Positions 57,745-64,000 of a stretch of 64,000 nt of DNA are shown one piece after another; within the stretch, counting starts at the first letter, position 1; every line of letters begins with the position of its first letter. Both the position numbers and the translations under genes were made by a program. Under the pieces are notes generated by a model. The model ran no database searches and had not been told where the DNA came from. It saw nothing but the letters and a program-made list of their open reading frames with translations. The stretch comes from Solea solea (Eukaryota; Chordata; Actinopteri; Pleuronectiformes; Soleidae), in the NCBI RefSeq assembly GCF_958295425.1, contig NC_081143.1:19134686-19198685 (forward strand), given 5' to 3'.

Positions 57745-58090
57745 TAAAGGTCCAGGGTGTAAACAGTTAGGGGGGGATATATTGGCAGGAATTGAATACT
57801 ACACAAAGTACATTTGTGTAGATGTATGACTGATTTCAAATAAAAAGTGTGTGGTTTTTGTAACGTTAGAAAGCCAGTGCTTTAGGCGAGGGCCTTGCTT
57901 TTGGAGGCTGTCAGCTTGCACTGACATGTTTACAGCAGAGGCAGAATGTGCGTGTTCGCATTGTGAAGCAAATATCTGGTATACAAAGGACAACGTAGAT
58001 ACCCGATGTTCCCGGGAAAGGGAACGAATGAGCAGATGTGTCCTCCATTCGTTACACTCTCACCATTAGATGTCACTAATTCTTAAGATT
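57745..58090. mobile_element. Probable MITE with AAAGGTCCAG-type terminus
   Basis: The left end ttaaaggtccagggtgtaaa followed by ggggggatatattggcagga matches a very common teleost miniature element beginning taaaggtccagtgtgtaa. The right part, ctctcaccattagatgtcac, corresponds to the usual penultimate segment, but the inverted terminal copy is decayed. The identification rests on memory. Confidence 0.5.
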
Positions 58091-58234
58091 CCATCATGGT
58101 ACAGTATGGTATGTTTTGGAGCGGTAAAGCCCTCGGTCAGGCTTGCATTTCGACCGAGGACAGTCGAAATACGACCTTTACTTGGTAGGCGAGGTGTACA
58201 CTGTGCCCGATGGCCACGTCAGCGAGATACGTAG

Positions 58235-59045
58235 CGTCTGTACTTTACTTTGTATTTATATTTTTGAAAACTTTTACTCCACTACATTTCCTAAATAAAA
58301 TGTCTACTTTTACTCCGATAAATTTCCCTTATCCATCTTTGTTACTACAAAATACAAGTTGAGTAGGTGACGTAATGCCTGTTTGTTGTCGCTAGTTGTT
58401 TTTAGCACCACCAGCACTGTTAGCCACTCAGCTGTTAGCCGGCTCCAGATTAGGAGATTTAGGCTCCAAGTGGACTTAAACCAGCGGCTCGTTGTGTACC
58501 GTGTCTGACACCGACGCTCTGGTCTCCTGTCTCCGGGTTTCTGTTGTACACTCCGGACGCCGGGTTTCAGCCATCAGCTGTTTCAGCTGAGTGGCTAGGC
58601 TACAGGTGAGCTAGCGAGCAGATAAACCTGCAGATTTCGTCTCCAAATTGAATTAAAACACAGTTTGTCTAGAAGCTCCACAGACTCCAAATGTTTCAAA
58701 AATACAAGCAGACACAGGGAGGTTGAGATAGAGAGCTTATCACCATTCACGACAACATTTTAATGTTGTTTGAAGTTCACCTGTAGCTATTATGCTTTTA
58801 TTGTTTAGAAGCCACAATAAATGTCATATTCAAAATTGTAATTGCTCACTTTGTTTAAATACTTTTACTTCTAATACTTAAGTACATGTTTATATCAGAT
58901 TACTTTTGATATTAAGTACAGTAAATGTCAGGTACTTTAAGACTTTTACTCAAGTCATTTTCTAAAAGGTGACTTTAACTTCTACCAAAGTCACTGATAC
59001 TTGTACTTTTACTCAAGTATTGCTTTCAAGTACTTTATACAAGAC
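58235..59045. mobile_element. Probable non-autonomous DNA transposon rich in ACTTTTACT words
   Basis: Ends are enriched in tacttt/acttttactc words (left: gtactttactttgtatttat; right: acttgtacttttactcaagt and caagtactttatacaagact), flanking a GC-richer core at 58370-58620. The organisation is that of a widespread fish miniature element. No reading frame. Confidence 0.45.
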
Positions 59046-59436
59046 TGGTCGTGGGTGTAGCTCCACCCATACAGTACCATTACTCTGGTACCCAAAGGTA
59101 AGGGTACCGGAAAATGGAACATTTGGTTGATTTGGTTCTATTCCTAATGGAAGCGCAAAGAAAACCTTGGAAGAGTCGTGATGTTTTTTATCTCTGTCCC
59201 ATGCACTATACAGTTTCTCTGTTTTATAAGTATGTTGCATATGCAGTGTTTTTGTTTTTCAAATATCGAACGTCTCTCGTGATGAAGTTTGGCCCTTGCC
59301 AACTTGCAGAACACAAAAAGAGTAAAGGATAACAATTCACGTGTGATTCAAATCCTCGCTGGAATATGATTGGATGAAGTGATAATCGTATCCCTCCTTG
59401 TTACAGCATGGCATGGTATTATCCGCTTGGCTGGCA

Positions 59437-59636
59437 NNNNNNNNNNNNNNNNNNNNNNNNNNNNNNNNNNNNNNNNNNNNNNNNNNNNNNNNNNNNNNNN
59501 NNNNNNNNNNNNNNNNNNNNNNNNNNNNNNNNNNNNNNNNNNNNNNNNNNNNNNNNNNNNNNNNNNNNNNNNNNNNNNNNNNNNNNNNNNNNNNNNNNNN
59601 NNNNNNNNNNNNNNNNNNNNNNNNNNNNNNNNNNNN
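59437..59636. other. Assembly gap (200 N)
   Basis: Exactly 200 undetermined bases; a round number of this kind usually marks a scaffold join of unknown true size. It lies about 0.93 kb upstream of the sgcz start codon, so promoter or leader sequence may be missing. Confidence 0.99.
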
Positions 59637-59798
59637 AGGCAACATCCTCAGACTTTCTGCAACAGCCCTTGCATTTAAATCGTTCCTGTCCTCAGTGGCA
59701 AAGCAGCATTTTCGATTCATCTACTTGATTAGTCGCCCCCACCCCTCCACCATCCACCACCATCACCATTTCCTCCCACCCTCTCTGTCTCTGTCACA

Positions 59799-59822
59799 AA
59801 CACACACACACACACACACACA
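59799..59822. repeat. CA microsatellite
   Basis: A (CA)n run upstream of sgcz exon 1. Confidence 0.9.
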
Positions 59823-59916
59823 CTGCTGCGTCAGTCACTGGAACAATACACAGCATAAACCGTCCTTCCTTCTCTCCTCTCATCTCAACTCTGGGAGCTC
59901 TCCTTATATCATCTCC

Positions 59917-59970
59917 TCCCTCTCTCTCTCTCTCTCTCCATCTCTCTCCCTCTCGCTCTCTCTCTCTCTG
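59917..59970. repeat. CT microsatellite
   Basis: A CT-rich run just before the first ATG of the presumed sgcz leader. It may be promoter or leader sequence. Confidence 0.85.
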
Positions 59971-59991
59971 ATATCTCTGGCGATTTGCCGC

Positions 59992-60114
59992 ATGGAAGTC
60001 GCCAAGGCACGGCACAAGAATACCGGCTGTCTGATCCGGACTTCTCTCCAGTTGCCGACCACTGCTCGAGCAAACCAAACACACTCACACTTACTGGAAT
60101 TCAGCTGGATGTAA
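59992..60114 (+). other. Upstream ORF of 40 codons (uORF 0)
   Basis: Opens with ATG at 59992 and ends with the in-frame hexamer ATGTAA at 60109-60114, so it also contains a start-stop minimal uORF. No resemblance to a protein family. Whether it is translated depends on the sgcz transcription start, which cannot be fixed from sequence. Confidence 0.4.
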
Positions 60115-60567
60115 CGGCATTTTTCCTGCCCGCACCGACTAAAACGGGAGAATATAGTGCGCAAGAGCCACAGCTTGTAAACATTTGGCTGCGCAGAGCG
60201 TATTCCGCTCTATTTCTGTTCGTTTTCCTTGGTCCCCTCGTCCCCCCCCCGTCCCCCCATCCACCTCTCCTGAACGGACAAACCGGGGACCGCGGAGGTG
60301 ATTTCCACGGCATGGAGTCCTGATGCGTTTCTTTTTACCGAGCGAAACGCCGCGGGAGCGATGAAACTGAGAAGAAAACCAGTCGCCGGGGGTGAATATT
60401 AATGAACCCAGTCCCGACAGTGTCATCCGTGTGATGTTGCAGCAGAGTTTGAGACTCTAAAGTGCATCACAACTTTTCCTGCTCCCCGATTTTAGGCTCT
60501 CCCCCTCTCTCTCTCATCGTTTTCGGACTTCTATTGTCGTGACTGATTCGCAGCACTTCACTCTGTC
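60115..60567 (+). promoter_or_regulatory. sgcz: sgcz 5' leader (presumed)
   Basis: GC-richer sequence directly upstream of the sgcz ATG. Apart from the five tiled uORFs at 60312-60460 it contains no ATG, and the last 107 bases before the start codon are ATG-free and pyrimidine-rich. A possible internal splice acceptor (gattttag at about 60488-60495) means that part of this could be intron if an upstream non-coding exon exists. Confidence 0.55.
60312..60460 (+). promoter_or_regulatory. sgcz: Cascade of five stop-start overlapping uORFs
   Basis: uORF a 60312-60323 (3 codons, TGA), b 60323-60364 (13 codons, TGA), c 60361-60402 (13 codons, TAA), d 60402-60434 (10 codons, TGA), e 60434-60460 (8 codons, TAA). 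The junctions are TGATG, ATGA, TAATG and TGATG, so each start overlaps the previous stop. Starts a, c and e have G at -3; b and d are in weak context. The sgcz ATG lies 107 bases after the last stop and has G at -3 and +4. Tiling is seen directly; a role in termination-reinitiation control is inferred. Confidence 0.6.
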
Positions 60568-60606
60568 ATGGACCGCTCGACATCTTTGGATATAGAAGCG
60601 CTCAAG
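60568..60606 (+). CDS. sgcz: sgcz coding exon 1 (zeta-sarcoglycan N-terminus)
   Basis: 39 bases encode MDRSTSLDIEALK, followed by the donor AAG|gtaagg (phase 0). As I recall it, human zeta-sarcoglycan starts MDRSTNLDIEELK before MTREQY in the next exon, giving 11 of 13 identities and the same exon end. The sarcoglycan family is made of type II membrane proteins; this piece is the start of the cytosolic tail, and the membrane helix and Cys-rich extracellular domain follow in later exons outside the window. The position head-to-head with tusc3 supports the call. gamma- and delta-sarcoglycan do not share this N-terminus. Confidence 0.9.
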
Positions 60607-60679
60607 GTAAGGCACTCGCAGCCGACAGTGGCGCGCACTTGTTCCCAGGGAGAGGAGTTGCGATCCCCGGCAGGATGTT

Positions 60680-60701
60680 TGGATGGATGGATGGATGGAT
60701 G
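60680..60701. repeat. GGAT tetranucleotide repeat
   Basis: About five GGAT/ATGG units about 75 bases inside sgcz intron 1. Confidence 0.9.
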
Positions 60702-61930
60702 GGGGATATCCAAAATGACTTTATGACCTGTTGGTTTCGCAGGGATGAGTGGTGGTTGGTGGGATGGCTGTGATCACATGCTGCTTGGTATAATCCGCAG
60801 CAGTGTGACTGATGCGTAAATATGGCTTGGCTCCAATTTGGACTATGTTAGGTGACCCAGGCAGGGGCTGTAGGATGCTGGGGGAGAACGGCAGAGACGC
60901 ATTAAACAGTCAGGGTGCCCAGATCGCATCTATTCCGCCCTCTCCTACATGTAGCCTTGGCATAAATCCCACACTCTTTCTGTGTGTTCTGTGTTGGTTC
61001 CCTGTGAAAAAGAAGAGGTGAGAGTCTGTGTGTCAGTATTCAGTGCGTGGGGTGAATTTCAATATGCTTTGCTTTGCACGGTTGTTGCAGAGAGCTGTTG
61101 TGGGCGTCGGTGGGACAACTACTGTGCAGAGGGTATGTGTGCAATTTAAGAGGAGAGCAGTGAAGGAATGGAGAATCTCTCTATCCACACTGTGTCACAA
61201 ATTCCACGAAATGCAAATGTATCAGATCAGTGTAATAAAGTGCAGTAATAAAGTACAATTGAGGCTACTATATTTAAAAGTGTTGGTCTGTGGAGGAATT
61301 TGTGTGAGCAATCAGTTACAATAGCAGTGCGTTATTGATATGATCAGGTCACGATCACTGTTGGCATCTCATGGCACATGCACACCAGAAGTATAGAGAA
61401 GACATTGAATGTATTTGTAGACAGGACAATATGGGTGGAAATGTCCCTTTATATGACTGATAAAAGCAGTGATTTAATAAATCAACAGATCAGTGAGTTT
61501 CCTCGGGGGTCTGACATTTCAAGTTACATTTTATGTGATCAACATTCCTTTATGCGACCCCCCCCATACAGCCCCGATGCAGGGCTCCAAACAGACTTGG
61601 ACTCGGCTGAGCGGTTGTGGAGTCCCGAAGATTGGAAATTGGCATTTTGATATAAAAACGACTTTAAGTGTTTGCCAGTGAGCTTGCTCTGCACAACTGT
61701 GCGAGTATTGATGTTGTTTGTCACTTGTTGTGCGGGCTTTTCTCCCCTCTGAAGTCAGTCATCCACGTTAACTGCAATACAGTTTATCTAAGAGGACTAT
61801 AATGTGTGCTCAGAATGAGTCTCTCCCCCGTTTTTGTGATATCTTATCAAAGCTGCATCCATTTGTCATCTTCTACAGTTATTTATACAAATGCGGTTTC
61901 ATTCAAAGATCTGACAAGTGGAACACGACA

Positions 61931-61931
<1 letters not shown>

Positions 61932-61965
<34 letters not shown>
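61932..61965. repeat. AT microsatellite
   Basis: A pure (AT)n run of about 34 bases in sgcz intron 1. Confidence 0.95.
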
Positions 61966-61969
<4 letters not shown>

Positions 61970-62639
61970 TATTGTGTCGACAGAATGAGTCGTATCAGCT
62001 AAGATGTTATGCCTGATGTTTGGAGCAGCAGCACATTCTGTTGTTCTTATAAAGTGACAATGGAGTTCAATTTATTCTATTTCAACATCATGTTATGCTG
62101 TGAAGTAATCACAAAGTTTTATGATTGATTTATGTTGTTTTATGATTTTTTGTCGTATCGTGTGTGAAAACGGCACCTTCTGCTTAAGACGACGTTGCTC
62201 CTTCTGTGTGGATTGGAAAGTTTGGTTCAGCTGAACCTCCCCGGTCTCTCGCTGACTGTAACATAACAGTCAGGACACAGCTCTCACAGAGCTGCTGGAA
62301 GCAATGTTGATAATTGCAGAGAATGTAGCATATGAATAAGATTTAGTCCTCTGCAGTGGCATGAAAAGCCCTGGCCCACGGATAACTGTGTACTACGTTT
62401 GACGCTCAGCACGGAATGAACTAACCATTGTCCCTCACAAGACAATCATGTAGACTGGAGAGCCTCTTATAGCAGTTAGTCGCTAAGCTACTGTCCATGC
62501 GCCCTTCACGTCACACCTGAAATAGTCTTTGCCACCGCCCTGCTCTATTTTTACAAAAAAAAATATGCTGAAGAAAACGCACAATTTGATGTGGTAATAA
62601 CACACGCTTATGATATTAAAAATGTTGGTGTTTTTCAAA

Positions 62640-62910
62640 CTGGTTTCCTGGTTTCCTGGTGTCGTGGTTAGTGCCTTTGCAGCAAGAAGACCCGGGTTCA
62701 TGAAGCGGTCAGGGATTAGGCAAATTGGACACTCTAAATTCACCGTAGCTGTGAGTGTGAGAGTGAATGGTTGTTTCTCTCTATGTGGCCCTGTGATGGA
62801 CTGGTGACCGGTCCAGGTTTTACCCCACTTTCACATATGTCAGCTAGGATTGGCACCAGTGACCCCTGTAACCGTCATGTGGAGGATAAAGCATTAGAAG
62901 ATGAATGAAT
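62640..62910 (+). mobile_element. L2-type tail with SINE-like head
   Basis: The head tggtttcctggtgtcgtggt, agtgcctttgcagcaagaag and acccgggttca is followed directly by the tail words attaggcaaattggacactc, gatggactggtgacc and aagatgaatgaa. The central catgttctcccc segment present at 10550-10855 is missing, so this copy has an internal deletion. Confidence 0.65.
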
Positions 62911-62934
62911 TATTGGTTTCCTGATCCTACCCCA

Positions 62935-63345
62935 TTTCCACCAAGTGGCACAGTGCAGTTTGGAATGTAACACCTTGATCTGACTTGTGTTTCCACTGCA
63001 GGACACGTAGCTATTTACATGACATGCATCATCTTCGTGTCACAGTGTAGCTCATTGATACATTTCACAAAGAAGAAGAAGAAGAAGAAGAACACGGCAC
63101 TGTAAACAAAGAGCAACAATGGAGGACGGCCAGCTATCTTCTATGTTCTTTCTCCTTGGTATGTGGCTGTTTATCAGACGTAGAGACAAATGTGGAGAGT
63201 AGACTGCACAGTCATTTGTCCTGACCACTGCATGGAAGTGATGATTCTATGTTGACAAATCAACCGACTGCAGTGTTTTCAGCTCCACCCATTACAGTGG
63301 AAGGGTGCTGAAAACTTGGACTGGTTAGTTTGGTACCCAGTCACC
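62935..63345. mobile_element. Possible MITE
   Basis: Starts catttccaccaagtggcaca and includes gtgtttccactgcaggacac, a GAA run (63074-63091) and, near the end, gctccacccattacagtgga and ggttagtttggtaccc. The last words recur as tagctccacccatacag and ctggtacccaaagg at 59055-59100, so the two places share a repeat family. Boundaries are uncertain. Confidence 0.4.
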
Positions 63346-63970
63346 CTGACCAGTCAGTGCTGACTGCGCACTTGCCACCTCCATTCGAAGGATTTGGGGA
63401 CATCAACAATGTGATGTCCGGAGTAAGCAGCACCAGCATATTAAAGTTTTTCAAATTAATTTCCGTTTTTAATATCGAATTTCCAAAATGTGTCTCGCTA
63501 TACACAACCAAAACGGAACACAAACGAGCCCCCTGGGTTAGCCGCTGTGGCTAACTGCAAAAGCAGCCATTTTAATTCTGCTGAGTGTTGGCACCAGAGG
63601 TGACGAGCGCACACTTCATGATGCCCCAAAGTCAGAACAGCCACAATTATGAGAACAATACACAAGCATGGGAAAAAAAAAATGATACAATCCTTTTTAC
63701 TATGCAATAAAAGCCCTCACTTTGATAAGTGGTTGCATATTAAGTGTTGGTAGCCCTGGGGCCTTAACTCTGAATTCAAAGAATATTGCCATTGCCACTC
63801 CTTCTTTATAAAAAAGTAATTTACATCCTCCTGTGGGAGCTGAGAGCTGCCTTTCACATTCAATGTACTTATAAAAGCAAAACAGTGTCCTTTCAAGTAT
63901 AAAAAATATGAGTGTTTGTGTGAGTGAGTGTGCACAGAGTTTCTGGCCAACTGGCCTTTAAAACTGGAGC

Positions 63971-63997
63971 CACACACACACACACACACACACACAT
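63971..63997. repeat. CA microsatellite at window edge
   Basis: A (CA)n run of about 26 bases ending just before the right edge. Confidence 0.93.
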
Positions 63998-64000
63998 AGC

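Larger units (their letters stand above)
53910..59991. other. Intergenic region between tusc3 and sgcz
   Basis: About 6 kb separating two divergent genes. It holds a poly-G run (55112-55126), a CT microsatellite (56739-56777), a GT run (about 57641-57664), two transposon-like relics (57745-58090 and 58235-59045), an assembly gap (59437-59636) and CA/CT repeats just before the sgcz leader. No open frame resembles a protein family. The sgcz promoter should lie in the right part, but no TATA box or initiator can be assigned. Confidence 0.75.
60607..64000 (+). other. sgcz: sgcz intron 1 (5' part)
   Basis: It runs from the exon 1 donor past the right edge. The second exon (expected MTREQY...) was not found. 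Contents: a GGAT tetranucleotide repeat (60680-60701), an AT microsatellite (61932-61965), an L2-type tail (62640-62910), a possible MITE (62935-63345) with an internal GAA repeat, and a CA run at the edge (63971-63997). The intronic miR-383 gene known from SGCZ was looked for and not seen in this part. Confidence 0.85.

Noticed and set aside
59398..60114. Long open frame across the assembly gap
   Set aside because: Most of it is undetermined bases plus CA and CT microsatellites; only the last 40 codons (59992-60114) start with a real ATG.
60607..64000. miR-383 or sgcz exon 2 in the visible part of intron 1
   Set aside because: Neither the miR-383 mature sequence nor the MTREQY coding sequence was found on reading.

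Overview
The window is vertebrate genomic DNA, most likely from a percomorph-type teleost fish. The evidence is two intron-rich genes with clear vertebrate orthologues, large introns full of fish-type transposon debris (L2-type LINE tails, Tc1/mariner and hAT miniature elements, tRNA-derived SINE-like units) and very many microsatellites. There is no bacterial, viral or CRISPR content. Only about 0.95 kb of the 64 kb is recognisably protein coding.

Positions 1-53,798, minus strand: the first eight coding exons of tusc3, the OST3/OST6-type thioredoxin-like subunit of the STT3B oligosaccharyltransferase. The exons, in transcript order, are 53694-53798, 30345-30514, 23465-23582, 18112-18252, 16979-17119, 16532-16621, 4172-4235 and 1542-1616. 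Splice sites and phases join exactly and give 301 codons plus one base. About 36 C-terminal residues, including the last membrane segment, lie left of the window. The promoter side carries a strong ZNF143/STAF-like motif and a CCAAT box.

Positions 53,799-59,991: intergenic DNA between two head-to-head genes, with miniature-transposon relics, microsatellites and a 200-base assembly gap (59437-59636).

Positions 59,992-64,000, plus strand: the 5' leader, coding exon 1 (60568-60606, MDRSTSLDIEALK) and the start of the first intron of sgcz (zeta-sarcoglycan). As I recall it, TUSC3-SGCZ divergence is also the human 8p22 arrangement, so this is conserved synteny. The two proteins are not known to work together: TUSC3 acts in ER N-glycosylation, zeta-sarcoglycan in the muscle sarcoglycan complex.

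The most unusual signal is in the sgcz leader. All five ATGs between 60115 and the sgcz start codon open short uORFs that tile 60312-60460 without a gap, each start overlapping the previous stop by one or four bases. This looks like a termination-reinitiation relay. The second is that tusc3 exons 2 and 5 have CA microsatellites directly at their donor sites, and exon 5 also has a long CT repeat as its acceptor tract.
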